A program made the position numbers and the translations under genes. DNA of 64,000 nucleotides from JAUNSR01 sp036655355 (GTDB taxonomy: Bacteria; Bacteroidota; Bacteroidia; Bacteroidales; JAUNSR01), in assembly GCA_036655355.1 (NCBI GenBank), contig JAVVQG010000002.1, positions 186,001-250,000 of the forward strand, written 5' to 3'. The notes beneath the pieces are model-generated. The model saw only the letters and a list, made by a program, of their open reading frames with translations, did not search any database and was not told the origin of the DNA. Each line of letters opens with the position of its first letter. Position 1 is the stretch's first letter. Below, piece by piece: positions 18,230 to 28,559 of the stretch.

Positions 18230-18829
18230 CTATATGGAACAAAAGAAGGTGACCAGAAAGGGCACACTGAAATCGAGTATAAATCCGTGAAAAACAGAAA
18301 CGATGACAAATTCTTTTCCTGAAAAACGGGTAATGATGGGCAAAGTGGTATCCATCGTGGTAGCCCCTCCCACAGAGATGGGCGCGAGTTTCCCGAACCA
18401 CGCAACCAAAACGGGAGCAAACAATAAGGCCATGATTTCACGAAGGATGTTCGCCAGTAAGGCAATCGTACCCAACTCGGCACCTTTGTACTCTGTGATG
18501 AAAATACTTGAAAGCGAATAATATCCGAATCCGGAACCGATCGCCATGCAATCCGCCACCGAATGACGGGAGAAAACGCCTACCAATGCTACGCCCGAGA
18601 GCGTACCTACGGCGGTCATCAGAGGTAATAACAGAAAGCGGGGATTTAAGGACCGGAACTTAACCAGCGTTTGCGGATCGTTCCCGATTCCTAAACCTAC
18701 GCAAAACATCAACAACCCCAGTGCATAGAAACTCCAATCCGAGATATTGATTTCCGATGGAAAAAGATCAAACCACCCGAGTAACATCCCCAAAAAGAAA
18801 AAGCTTACAATAATCAGACTGCCTTTCAT
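18230..18829 (-). CDS. LysO-type lysine exporter, C-terminal part (split gene)
   Basis: 199 residues with about five to six membrane segments. It matches the C-terminal two thirds of LysO (YbjE, DUF340; about 299 residues in E. coli): KGSLIIVSFFFLGMLLG, FCVGLGIGNDP, and the signature SGFGYYSLSSIFITEYKGAELG plus VGGATTMDTTLP. E. coli LysO exports L-lysine. Here the protein is made from two genes: the N-terminal 92 residues are encoded just upstream with a 4-bp ATGA overlap, so translation is probably coupled and the two products would join in the membrane. The split form is common in Bacteroidetes. Its place between SusD and the glycosidases may be chance, as nothing links lysine export to glycan use. 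Confidence 0.85.
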   Translation of the reverse strand: MKGSLIIVSFFFLGMLLGWFDLFPSEINISDWSFYALGLLMFCVGLGIGNDPQTLVKFRSLNPRFLLLPLMTAVGTLSGVALVGVFSRHSVADCMAIGSGFGYYSLSSIFITEYKGAELGTIALLANILREIMALLFAPVLVAWFGKLAPISVGGATTMDTTLPIITRFSGKEFVIVSVFHGFILDFSVPFLVTFFCSI

Positions 18830-19104
18830 CGTGTTTCCTCCTTCTCCTTATTGATTAAACTCCACAAAAGCTTGGCGCAAATCGCGCTTCCCGCCACACC
18901 GGCCAACGTAAGCACCAACGCTTCCAGTCCGATGGTATGGAGACTACTCATTATCATCTCATTACTACCCGTATCCACGCCCAGCAAAAAAAGCAATACC
19001 CAGATCAACAGTGTAATAATCTTCGGCAGGAAAGTAAAATTGAATCTTCTGAACAGGTAACCCGTCCCGATTCCCGCCATCATCAAAAGGAGAATTGTAA
19101 ACAT
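18826..19104 (-). CDS. LysO-type lysine exporter, N-terminal part (split gene)
   Basis: 92 residues, three membrane segments, matching the first third of LysO: TGYLFRRF near the start and LLFLLGVDTGSNEMIM, the block that carries the conserved polar residues of the family. It overlaps the downstream part by 4 bp (ATGA). Both parts together give 291 residues, close to intact LysO. The upstream susD terminator at 19117-19163 separates it from the SusCD genes. Confidence 0.82.
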   Translation of the reverse strand: MFTILLLMMAGIGTGYLFRRFNFTFLPKIITLLIWVLLFLLGVDTGSNEMIMSSLHTIGLEALVLTLAGVAGSAICAKLLWSLINKEKEETR

Positions 19105-19116
19105 AATTGTGTGATT

Positions 19117-19163
19117 AAAAAACCGGAGAGAAAAGAGATCGATGTCACTCAGATTCTCTCCGG
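19117..19163 (-). terminator. Terminator after susD of PUL 1
   Basis: 10-bp perfect stem CCGGAGAGAA / TTCTCTCCGG, followed on the minus strand by six T. It lies 10 bp beyond the SusD stop. Confidence 0.85.
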
Positions 19164-19172
19164 CAAAAAGTG

Positions 19173-20696
19173 TTATTTAATTTGATTGTTTGAGTTCAGT
19201 TCAACCATCGGAATCGGATAAAAGCTATTTTCCGATTCATTAAAACCGTTTCTTCCGGCAGCCTGCATCGCCTCGGTAAGTTTGCCCCATCTTCGGAGGT
19301 CATACCAACGCAGGTTTTCAAGCGGAAATTCCAGAATACGTTCGTGCTCGATTTGCGCGCGAATCGCCTCCGCAGAACTGCCGCTCATCGGAGGCATATC
19401 GCCATGCACCGCTCTGACTTCGTTGATCAGCGGAATCGCCAGCGAAGTCTGTCCGCTCTCGTTATACGCCTCAGCCAGCATCAGCAACACGTTGGAGTAC
19501 CTCATCAGCGGAATATTGATCGCTACACGACTCTGTTCGAGTCCCGCATAATCCGCCGGCATAAATTTACGGAAAGCGGGACGATTATAAGCACCTTCGT
19601 CATTACTAAACCACTCATCGTAGTTATATCCGTACACACGGCCCGTTTCGTCGTTGAAATAATCGCATTGAAAGAACATCGTTTCATACATGCGCGAATC
19701 GAAGCGCCCGGTAGTGGCGGTGGCCCCCTCTTTCATGAATTCCCGGTAAAGGAATTCACTCGGTGCGATTTCATCCCAACCCCACAGTTCGGCAACGCCG
19801 ATCCAGCGATGCAACGCATTTCGATAATTCGCGCCATTCGAACTGTTCATGGTAAACTGTAGTTCGAATACCGATTCCTTACAATTCTTATTTGTGCCGT
19901 TGAACATCGAAATATAATCTTCCTCGAGCGCATAACCGGTTACTCCCTTCAGCGCCGAGATGGCTTTTTCGAGGTACTCCGATTTCTTGGCACTCTCTTC
20001 GTATGCCCGTGTCAGATAAGCATATCCGAGATAAGCGTAAGCGGCACCGGAAGTGGCGCGTCCCACATTCTCCGATGTGTGCGTCGACGGCAATGACGTA
20101 GCCTTAGTCAAATCGGCGATGATCATCTCCCACGCTTCTTCTCGCGAAGATAACGGTTTTGCCAATTGCTCTTGCGAAGTGATGTAGGCGTCGCGTACCA
20201 CAATCTGTTCCCAGTTCAACAAAAGCTTGAAATGATAGTAGGCACGCAGAAAATAAGCCTCGTTCACAATCTGAGCCTTCCTTTCGGCACGAATCGCGCT
20301 TTCGGGTATCTGCGCTACCTTCTCAATCACCTGATTCGCATAACTGATGCCTGAATAATTGCAACGCCAATAGGCACTGAACTGCGAATTTCCGTTGGTA
20401 TAATTAAATGTTGAAAGTTCTACCCAATTCTGATAGTTGAGCGCATCCGATCCGAGAATCACCACATCCTCTCGATACGCCTCTACAGGCCATTTCACTT
20501 CGGCGAATTCCCATGTATCGATTGAATATTCCAGCTGACTGTAAGCGGCGGCCAATCCCGCTTCGGCATCCGCTTCATTGCGCCAAAAAGTGGAAGAGGT
20601 CAACTGATCCGGCGATTTCACCGTGAGATAATCTTCGCAGGCACTAAAGCCTATGGCAGTGCAGAGCATCGCCGCGTATATTGATTTCTTAATCAT
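19173..20696 (-). CDS. SusD/RagB-family nutrient-binding lipoprotein, PUL 1
   Basis: 507 residues. Signal peptide with lipobox GFSAC; the Cys is followed by Glu-Asp, the acidic pattern that sends Bacteroidetes lipoproteins to the cell surface. The helical TPR-like scaffold (about 60-330) and the conserved end LPLENLRWYDLRRWGKL and FYPIPMVELNSN are typical SusD blocks. SusD proteins bind the glycan and act as a lid on the SusC barrel. It starts 19 bp after the SusC stop and forms one unit with it. Since SusC carries a premature stop, this lid may have no working partner. The ligand cannot be inferred. Confidence 0.93.
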   Translation of the reverse strand: MIKKSIYAAMLCTAIGFSACEDYLTVKSPDQLTSSTFWRNEADAEAGLAAAYSQLEYSIDTWEFAEVKWPVEAYREDVVILGSDALNYQNWVELSTFNYTNGNSQFSAYWRCNYSGISYANQVIEKVAQIPESAIRAERKAQIVNEAYFLRAYYHFKLLLNWEQIVVRDAYITSQEQLAKPLSSREEAWEMIIADLTKATSLPSTHTSENVGRATSGAAYAYLGYAYLTRAYEESAKKSEYLEKAISALKGVTGYALEEDYISMFNGTNKNCKESVFELQFTMNSSNGANYRNALHRWIGVAELWGWDEIAPSEFLYREFMKEGATATTGRFDSRMYETMFFQCDYFNDETGRVYGYNYDEWFSNDEGAYNRPAFRKFMPADYAGLEQSRVAINIPLMRYSNVLLMLAEAYNESGQTSLAIPLINEVRAVHGDMPPMSGSSAEAIRAQIEHERILEFPLENLRWYDLRRWGKLTEAMQAAGRNGFNESENSFYPIPMVELNSNNQIK

Positions 20697-20715
20697 AATC
20701 TTAATTTTTAAAGTA

Positions 20716-23700
20716 TTAGAATGTCAATTGAACCCCCACCGTAAATGATCTTGTGAACGGATAGATGTGACGGTCGATGCCGGTATTCAACACGTTCGAA
20801 TTGGAAAATTCAGGGTCGATACCACTATAATTGGTCCACGTCAGCAAGTTATCCCCACTGGCATATACACGAAGTTTTTCAACATAAATAGGTTTCAATA
20901 AGGAAGAGGGCAACGTATACCCGATCTGCAACTGACGAAGACGGATGAAGTTTCCGTTTTCAAGGAAGCGATCCGATTCACGTGTATTCCCGTTGCGGTC
21001 TTGCAATACGGCACGCGGCACATTGGTATTGGTATTTTTCGGAGTCCATGCATCAAGCGTAGAAGTGAGGAAATTGGTACCTGAATTCATTCCTTCATAG
21101 AAATAGCGGTTTCCGTTGTACAATTTATGTCCCCAGCCACTTCCTATAACGGTTGAGAAATCAAGTCCTTTCCAAGAGAATCCCAGATTCAGGTTCACCT
21201 CCGCTTTCGGAATACCCGAACCGCAATACGCTTTGTCGTTCTCATCAATCACACCGTCGCCATTGAGATCCTGGAAACGGATATCGCCCGCTTTGGCATC
21301 GGGCTGGTACTTTTTGCCCTCTTTATTCACGTATTGCGATGCTTCGTCGTCTGATTGGAAAATTCCATCCGTACGATAGAGATAGAAACCGCCGATAGGC
21401 TGTCCCACACGGGTCTGCGTCACAAAGTGCTCGGTTCCGTATTTCAGACCCTCCCCTTTGATCACCTGCTCGGCGTCAGCCAGTTCAGTCACCTCGTTGT
21501 GCGTGGTCGTGAGGTTTAGCCCTACGTTATACTCCCAATCGCCTACTTTATCTGCCCAGTTAATTTCGATTTCCACCCCTTTGTTACGCATCTTGCCTAC
21601 GTTCAGGATCGGATTCCACAATCCTGCAGATGGAGCCAATGCTTTGTATATCAGCAAATCATTCGTCTGATTGTGGTAATAATTCACAGCACCATACAAT
21701 TTATTATTGAAGAAACCATAATCGAGACCGATGTTCAATGATTCGGTTGTCTCCCATTTCAAGTCGCGGTTTTCGAGACCCGGAGCGATACTTCCCGCCC
21801 AAGGATTTTCGCCGTTCCCCTGTACGTACCCCATGTATTGCGAGTTATAGGTACGGATCAACGCCTGCGAGTCGTAATAACCCAAAGCGCCCTCGTTCCC
21901 GAGACGACCCCAGCTACCGCGTAGTTTTAGGTTACTCACTTGTGTGTTTTCAGGAAAGAATTCCTCTTGGTCTATTCTCCAGCCCAAGGCTACCGAAGGG
22001 AACGTACCCCAACGGTTGTTTGATCCGAACTTAGAAGAGCCGTCATAACGCATCGTTGCCTGCACCAAGTAGCGGTTTCCATAATTATAATTCACACGTC
22101 CGAAAAAAGAAGCCCTCTTATACACCCAGTTACTGCCCGCACCATTGTAGGTACCTCCCTTACCGGCATTGATGGTCTGAAAATTAGGATCTAGGAAACC
22201 TCCGGGAATCACATTGGTCACCAGTTTCCCGTCTTTCACCTCATACACCGTGGTTTTACCCTCTACGGCTACCTCATTCCAGTTATAGCACTGTTCGGAA
22301 AGGGAACTACCCACCATCAGATTCACGTTGTGATCGCCGAATTTCTTATTGAAATTCAGGGTATTGTCAAACACCTTCTCCTGCCAATAGCTTGTACCTT
22401 CCGAATAGTAGGGATATTCGTTGGGAGCTTTCACATCGGCCAGGTACGATGGAGCATGATAAGAGGTACGTTCATGAATTCCGCGATAGGAAAAGCTGGT
22501 TTTGTAGTTCAGCCAATCGGTAAAGTTCACGGTCAATGCGATATTGGCAGTGGTATTATATACCTTATCGGTAGCTTTTTCAAAATTATGGTCCGCCATC
22601 ACGTTGCGGTTATTCGGCAGGTCGTCAAAATTCGTAAGACCGTAACCCGACTTCTGGGATTCGTCATAAACCGGCACCAGCGGTGAAATCATATACATCT
22701 CTTTCAGCGCGTATTGCGGCTGTTTATTGTCGGTATATTTGAAAGACATGTTTGCATCGAAATCAAAGATGTACTTGGTCAAAAAGAGCTTCATGCGGGC
22801 ATTTTCGATTCGGTTACTGTTTCCCAACAGAATACCTTTGTCGTCTGCATGATTGTAAGAGATCGAATAACGGGCACTTTCCGAACCACCGCGAACACTA
22901 GCCATGTAGTTCTGAGAGAATCCGTTGCGAATCATCTGGTCACTCCAATCGGTATCCGCTTTCGGCGTAGCGGTAAGGTAAGCTGGCAACTTGGCTGCTT
23001 CCGACGGGTACTGAACATTAAAGTTCTCATACATCTGTTTATGTACTGAAATGTACTCGTCGGCATTCAACAGTTCCAGTTTTTTTGTTACGTGCGAAAA
23101 AGTCAGGTAAGAGCTGAAATCCACCTTCGTCTCCCCTTTCTTCCCGTTCTTGGTAGTCACAATAATCACCCCGTTGGCAGCTACAGAGCCGTAAATAGCT
23201 GCTGCCGCACCATCTTTAAGAATCTCCAGCGATGCGATATCCTGCGGGTTCACATTATCTATATCGCCCGGAAAACCATCGATGATATAAAGCGGATTGT
23301 TGCTTCCGAATGTTTTCACACCACGGATCTTCACTTGAAAACCGGCTCCCGCATTTCCACCCGATTTTTGGATATTCACTCCGGAAACCTTTCACTGAAG
23401 CGCTTCCACGGGATTTGTGGTGGGCCGTTTGGCCAATTCATCGGCATTCACGGAAGAGATCGCTCCGGTCATGTCGCTTTTCTTCATCACTCCGTACCCG
23501 ATAACAACCGTTTCTTCGAGTAACTGGGTGCTTTCAGCCAGTTTTACATGAATCATTTTTCTTCCTTTAATCGCTACGGACTGAGTCGTAAAGCCCACAT
23601 AAGAGATGGTAAGATGCGCGTTGGCATCGGCTTGAAGCGTAAATTTACCGTCAAAGTCGGTAACCGTACCGTTTGTTGTGCCCGTTTCTAGAACACTCGC

Positions 23701-23838
23701 CCCGATAACCGGCTCATTTTTTTCATCCATAACCGTACCTTGTACAGTCATGATTTGTGCGGTAATCCCAAACGGAACCCAAAGCAGCAGGATAAAGAAG
23801 AGAACCGCCTGATTCCTTAATTTGTGTGTGTTAATCAT
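20716..23838 (-). pseudogene. SusC/RagA TonB-dependent transporter, PUL 1, interrupted by one in-frame TGA
   Basis: The frame is continuous from 23838 to 20716 (1041 codons) except for a single TGA at 23392-23394. The first 148 residues hold a signal peptide, a carboxypeptidase-regulatory-like domain (VQGTVMDEKNEPVIGASV) and the start of the plug (EETVVIGYG, NPVEALQ). After the TGA the sequence goes on in the same frame with KVSGVNIQKSGGNAGAGF, then the plug and the 22-strand barrel to the normal end, VGVQLTF. The intact SusC at 55828 has Gly at the same place (QALQGKVAGV), so one G-to-T change turning GGA into TGA explains it. No frameshift or decay is seen elsewhere. It may be a young pseudogene, a sequencing error, or read-through; a GTG at 23379 could only make a protein without a signal. 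Confidence 0.88.
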
Positions 23839-24020
23839 AAAGTAATAAATTTAAAGTGGTTTTGAATCCATGCTCCAATATAGGAGGGCTCATTGAATCC
23901 AACCTGCTTTTTCACGCTACAAAACATCTACAAAACAGGAATTCCGAAGCTTTTATTACCCTACAATACGCTCATCTACCCTTTGATTATCAATACAATA
24001 TATTTCAAAAAAGCTCTACA

Positions 24021-24122
24021 AAATAAAATCGCCATAACTCATCGAACGTTGAGTTACCAAAAGAAGGTATATAGATGGCGCAATTGACCTTGATGTTAAA
24101 AATAGATGATATACAAATGAAA
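24021..24122 (+). repeat. Palindromic dispersed repeat, copy A
   Basis: 102 bp sharing most positions with 31520-31622 and 58851-58954. It has the conserved core GGTATATAGATGGCG, paired with CGCCAT upstream, and ends in ATACAAATGAAA. It lies in the 450-bp gap between SusC of PUL 1 and the divergent regulator. In the rest of that gap (23839-24020 and 24123-24288) I see only AT-rich DNA, with no clear promoter on either strand. Confidence 0.8.
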
Positions 24123-24288
24123 CATTTGATTGCTTAACCTATTTCTGTTTGTTCTCGTTTATTACGCAACCTATTCGGTTGCCTCTTCATTTGGTATTTC
24201 TCAAAATGGCATTTGTATTATATTGTATTTAGTAATAATTGAGAATAAAATTAACTTTGAATCACAAATCCATGATCACATCTAATTT

Positions 24289-25911
24289 ATGAGAAAAACC
24301 ATCTCTCTCTTCCTCTTTATCTTTTTCGCTTTTCAATGGGTATCAAGCCAGGAGACAACCTTAAAACAACTTGATCATTTGATTGAGAATCAAGAAGGTA
24401 CTTCAAATCCAAAACTAATGTTATTGGATTCCCTCAAAACACAACTATCAATAAAAGGAGTCCCTTTGAGAAATCGTTGCCAGAACCTGTTTCGCATCGC
24501 ACGCGAATACAAAGATTATCAGGTGGATCAGGGATTGATGTTTGCGGGAGAACTACTTACACTGGTACCCCGTTTGGAGGATCCGACCTTTGAAAAAGAA
24601 GCAGTTTTGCTGAATTGTGAGCTTCAGATCACTGCAGGATTATTCTCTGATGCAGAAAAAAATCTCCATTCGATAAGTTTGCCATCCGTAGACACCACCT
24701 TGTTGGCACAGTACTACAGTTGTAAAGCTGAATTATATACCACTTTACACCAATTCTCTCTTAACAGAGGGATTCAAACAGATTATGAACAGAAAGCCCT
24801 GAGGGTAAGGGATTCTCTTTTCAACCTATTTCCGGAATCTCCTCGTTACCGAGCAATGAAACTTGCGGATCAAGGGGAATTGGATAAAGCCCTCGAACTA
24901 TTGATCCCGTTAGCGGAGGGCCTAAATGCTGACAATCGCAACAAAGCGTTTATCGCTAACTCCATTGCCAATATCGCTCGAATTAAAGCGGATCATACAC
25001 TTGAAAAGAAATATCTAATTTATGCTGCCTATTCAGATATGAAGTGCGGGGTAAAGGAGTATGTGGCATTAACGAATCTGGCAATACTTCTATTCCAGGA
25101 GAAGGACACAGAGCGAGCCTGGAAATATATGAAACAGGCCCATGCTGATGCAAATATGAGTAATTCCCCTTTACGCACCCTGCAGGTTGCAGCATTGTTG
25201 CCGGCCATTGACAAAGCTCATCGGGAACAATTGGAATCAGAACACAACTATTTACGGATAACAACCATTTTAATTACGGGATTGCTGTCTCTTTCGCTTG
25301 CCTTTCTCCTTTACGTCCTTTTTCAGCGCAGAAATATCGTACATAAAAACATTCAGTTAAAAGAGCTCACTTGCCGGCTGGAAGAGAGCGTAGATTCGCT
25401 TCGTGTGGTAAATCTGAAACTTCATAAATTCAATGAGCAACGTGAATTGTACATCAGTGGATTTCTTCGTACGCATGCTTTATCTTTAAATAAATCTGAT
25501 CTATATAAAAAACAACTCCTGCAATTACTTCGGGCTAAAGAATTGGGTAAGATGGAAAATCTACTTACCGATGACAAAAGCAAACGAAAAGAGCTGGAGG
25601 AGTTCTATGAATATTTTGATTCTATTTTCCTTGATTTATATCCCGATTTTGTAGAAGAAATCAACAAACTGCTAAAAAAGGAAGAACGTGTTTTCCCACC
25701 GGATGGATCGCTCACCTCGGAATTAAGGGTATTCGCTTTAATCCGTCTCGGAATGTTGGACAATGCCCAAATAGCGGCTACATTATGCTGCTCGGTTAAA
25801 ACAATATATAATTACCGTACCAGAATGCGGGGTAAAGCGTTGTCCGACCGGGATTTATTTGAAAGCCGGGTAGGTGCTATCGGAAAAAGAGTGCCGGAAA
25901 GCGTCAACTAG
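24289..25911 (+). CDS. Membrane-bound TPR/HTH regulator (DUF6377-like), likely PUL 1 regulator
   Basis: 540 residues. Signal peptide (1-20, ending VSSQ), then about 290 residues of TPR-like helices outside the inner membrane, one transmembrane helix at about 325-343 (ITTILITGLLSLSLAFLLYV), a coiled coil, and a cytoplasmic C-terminal domain. The last 70 residues contain a LuxR-like helix-turn-helix, LGMLDNAQIAATLCCSVKTIYNYRTRMRGKA. This layout (periplasmic TPR, membrane helix, DNA-binding tail) is that of Bacteroidetes one-component regulators near PULs. Divergent from susC and upstream of the GH31 gene, it probably senses a product of the PUL and controls it; that role is inferred from position. 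The DUF6377 name is from memory. Confidence 0.75.
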   Translation: MRKTISLFLFIFFAFQWVSSQETTLKQLDHLIENQEGTSNPKLMLLDSLKTQLSIKGVPLRNRCQNLFRIAREYKDYQVDQGLMFAGELLTLVPRLEDPTFEKEAVLLNCELQITAGLFSDAEKNLHSISLPSVDTTLLAQYYSCKAELYTTLHQFSLNRGIQTDYEQKALRVRDSLFNLFPESPRYRAMKLADQGELDKALELLIPLAEGLNADNRNKAFIANSIANIARIKADHTLEKKYLIYAAYSDMKCGVKEYVALTNLAILLFQEKDTERAWKYMKQAHADANMSNSPLRTLQVAALLPAIDKAHREQLESEHNYLRITTILITGLLSLSLAFLLYVLFQRRNIVHKNIQLKELTCRLEESVDSLRVVNLKLHKFNEQRELYISGFLRTHALSLNKSDLYKKQLLQLLRAKELGKMENLLTDDKSKRKELEEFYEYFDSIFLDLYPDFVEEINKLLKKEERVFPPDGSLTSELRVFALIRLGMLDNAQIAATLCCSVKTIYNYRTRMRGKALSDRDLFESRVGAIGKRVPESVN

Positions 25912-26024
25912 CAACTCCCACCTGAAAAACAAAAACAACTGACTACCAAAACATTAACACCATCAACATTTCCCAGCTGACGTGAAAGTGACACCCGCCA
26001 CCTTATCCGGTATTCATGTGTTTT

Positions 26025-26032
26025 TATATTTG
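26025..26032 (+). promoter_or_regulatory. Putative -7 box for the GH31 gene
   Basis: TATATTTG fits the Bacteroidetes TAnnTTTG box and lies 26 bp before the GH31 start codon, which would give a very short leader. No clear -33 box. Confidence 0.4.
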
Positions 26033-26058
26033 TTACCGAACAAATACTAATTACGTCT

Positions 26059-28299
26059 ATGAGAAACATTCGTTTATTTATCGTAACACTTACCGGATTA
26101 TTCTTTTTTATAATCCCCCTTCACGGACAGAACCCGGTCGTGATCGGAAATGCACGTTTCACGTTCTATTCCGAATCACTCGTTCGACTTGAATATGCCG
26201 AGAAGGGTGCATTTACAAATGATTCAACCCTATTTGCAACAAACAGGAATCCCACTTACGGCAACATATCGCTCGAAGATAAAGGAAATAAACGGTATGA
26301 AATACGTACTCCCGGGATGCGTATCTCCTACCATGCAGACGGATTCCCTTTCGGACAAATGAACTTGAGGGTATATTTCGATCACACTGGGAAAGAGAAG
26401 ATGTGGTACATGGCTAGTGAACAAAGCAGCAATTTGGGTGGTCCTGTTTCCACTCTTGACGGAGTAGGATCCAGAATCCCACTTCAAGAGGGTTTATTGA
26501 GCCGCGACGGATGGTATGCTATACACGATACGGGAAAAGAGTTGCTACAGAACGGTTGGCTTGCAAACAGATCGCCTCAACACATACAGGATGTTTACCT
26601 CTTTGTGTATGGTAACGATTATAAAAAGGCGCTGCGTGACTTGCAATGCGTCAGCGGCGCCGTTCCGATGACCCGTAAATACGTACATGGCTCTTGGTAC
26701 TGCCGTTGGTGGAATTATACCGCGGATGATTACCGTGATATTGTACGGGAGTACAAAGAACACGATTTCCCGTTGGATATTCTTGTCTTCGACATGGGTT
26801 GGCATACGCAAAAAGAAGCTGTTACGGGTACCGGACATGCCGGGATGCATGGTTGGACAGGTTATACTTGGAATGAAGAGCTTATTCCGGATCCGGCATC
26901 GCTCATCCGCGAACTCGGTGAACAAGGGATAAACGTGGTTCTGAACGATCACCCCCACGACGGCATCCGTGCGCATGAAAAAATGTATCCACATTTCATG
27001 AATGCGCTAGGAGTATGTAGCGAAAATCGGAAAGAACCTCTTTTTGATGCAGGAAACCGTGAATACATGAATAACTTCCTTGATTTCGCACACGGAGAAT
27101 CAGACAGTATGGGAATCGCTTTCTGGTGGCTAGATTGGCAACAGGATTACGTCTATCCGCATGTCAGGGGTACGAATATGAAACACCTTCCTTGGTTGAA
27201 TCATCTCTATTTCAATCATTCTAAAAAGAATAACCTGCGCGGTGCAGGATTCAGTAGATGGGGTGGCTGGGGAGACCATCGCTACCCGATCCAATTTTCA
27301 GGCGATGCGGTCGGAAATTGGGATGTACTTCAGTTTCAAGTGGAGTTGACTGCGACTAGCGGTAATGCGGGATGTTTTTTCTGGGCACATGACATCGGGG
27401 GATTCTTCGGTGGAAACAATGCGGAGCTTTATACCCGATGGACACAATTCGGTTTATTGAACTCATCGCTACGAATTCACTCCGTCTATGATGAGAATCT
27501 CGACCGTCGTCCTTGGAAATGGGGGAAAGAGACGGAAGATCGACTTCGAAACCTCTATCAATGGCGTTCGCGGCTAATGCCCTATGTGTATTCCTCTGTA
27601 TGGCAGGCACACAGCCAAATGCTTCCACTCAATCGTCCACTTTATATAGAATATCCGACTGAGAAAGAAGCTTATGAGAATCCGCAGGAATTTTTGTTTG
27701 GCGATATTCTGTTAAGCGCACCAATTTGCAAACCGATCGATTCTCTCGGAACGGCCACCCAGAAAGTGTGGTTTCCGGCAGACTCGGACTGGTTCGATTT
27801 ATTTACGCACAAAAAGTATACGGGGGGACAAGAGTGCTTCGTCAACTCCGATCTCGATAATTTTCCATTATATGTACGTGGTGGTTACCCGTTGCCAATG
27901 CAGATCTACACACCTCGGATGAGCAATACGCCCTTAGAGGAATTGGTTCTACGCTGTTATCCCGGAAGAATAAACCGAAAAAACAGCTATGTATTATATG
28001 AAGACGACGGGATTAGCATGAACTATACGAAAGGTGAACAGGCATTTACAGACATCTCCTACGAACGACGGGAAAAAGGGATATCGATATGCATCAAGGC
28101 GGTCCAAGGGACATATGAGGATCAACCCCGGAAAAGAAGCTATCGCATCGAATTACCGGCAATGAATCAAAAAATCCGTATTGCTAAAAGTTCTCACACT
28201 TCAGCAAAACTTAAAAGATCGGATAAAATTCAAGGTTATGAACTGATCATCCCTTCAAGTTCAATCAACCGAGATATACGCATAGACCTTTCAGAATAA
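26059..28299 (+). CDS. Secreted GH31 alpha-glycosidase
   Basis: 746 residues with a signal peptide (1-23, ending LHGQ). N-terminal beta-sandwich (about 25-200), TIM barrel (about 200-560), then C-terminal beta domains. In the barrel, FWWLDWQQ (D359) is the place of the catalytic nucleophile, and SGDAVGNWDVL (D416) fits the GH31 acid/base block. FFWAHDIGGFFGG is the conserved substrate loop. Family members act on alpha-glucosides, alpha-xylosides or alpha-galactosides with retention; the sequence alone does not choose. The nucleophile block departs from the WxDMNE of standard alpha-glucosidases, as in several Bacteroidetes GH31 subgroups. With GH2 and GH63-like enzymes in the same locus, a branched plant or microbial glycan is likely. 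It ends at a hairpin at 28345. Confidence 0.92.
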   Translation: MRNIRLFIVTLTGLFFFIIPLHGQNPVVIGNARFTFYSESLVRLEYAEKGAFTNDSTLFATNRNPTYGNISLEDKGNKRYEIRTPGMRISYHADGFPFGQMNLRVYFDHTGKEKMWYMASEQSSNLGGPVSTLDGVGSRIPLQEGLLSRDGWYAIHDTGKELLQNGWLANRSPQHIQDVYLFVYGNDYKKALRDLQCVSGAVPMTRKYVHGSWYCRWWNYTADDYRDIVREYKEHDFPLDILVFDMGWHTQKEAVTGTGHAGMHGWTGYTWNEELIPDPASLIRELGEQGINVVLNDHPHDGIRAHEKMYPHFMNALGVCSENRKEPLFDAGNREYMNNFLDFAHGESDSMGIAFWWLDWQQDYVYPHVRGTNMKHLPWLNHLYFNHSKKNNLRGAGFSRWGGWGDHRYPIQFSGDAVGNWDVLQFQVELTATSGNAGCFFWAHDIGGFFGGNNAELYTRWTQFGLLNSSLRIHSVYDENLDRRPWKWGKETEDRLRNLYQWRSRLMPYVYSSVWQAHSQMLPLNRPLYIEYPTEKEAYENPQEFLFGDILLSAPICKPIDSLGTATQKVWFPADSDWFDLFTHKKYTGGQECFVNSDLDNFPLYVRGGYPLPMQIYTPRMSNTPLEELVLRCYPGRINRKNSYVLYEDDGISMNYTKGEQAFTDISYERREKGISICIKAVQGTYEDQPRKRSYRIELPAMNQKIRIAKSSHTSAKLKRSDKIQGYELIIPSSSINRDIRIDLSE

Positions 28300-28344
28300 T
28301 TAGTGGAAATGATCTTTAAATAGATCTAATCTTCTAAAAAACGG

Positions 28345-28372
28345 GCCTCAGCTATAAACTGAGGCTTATTCT
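28345..28372 (+). terminator. Terminator of the GH31 gene
   Basis: 7-bp stem GCCTCAG / CTGAGGC with a 7-nt loop, followed by the T-rich TTATTCTTT, 46 bp after the stop. The DNA from here to 28559 is AT-rich with no gene visible. Confidence 0.7.
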
Positions 28373-28559
28373 TTAAACACAATCTACTAAAAATCAAAAC
28401 TTTCAATAAAACAAAAACATATTTTGCTGTTTTTGTGTTTTAAAAAAAAGTGTTCTTATGAACAGCTATGAGCATCCAACCTTAAGGAATGATGAGATAT
28501 CTGATTAAGGAAATGGATGACACATATGTTCTTTATATTAAAACTTAAACACGAGACAA

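Noticed and set aside
23839..24288. Invertible promoter of the Bacteroides type in front of susC
   Set aside because: No pair of inverted repeats flanking a promoter was found; the palindromic repeat here is a dispersed element also found elsewhere.
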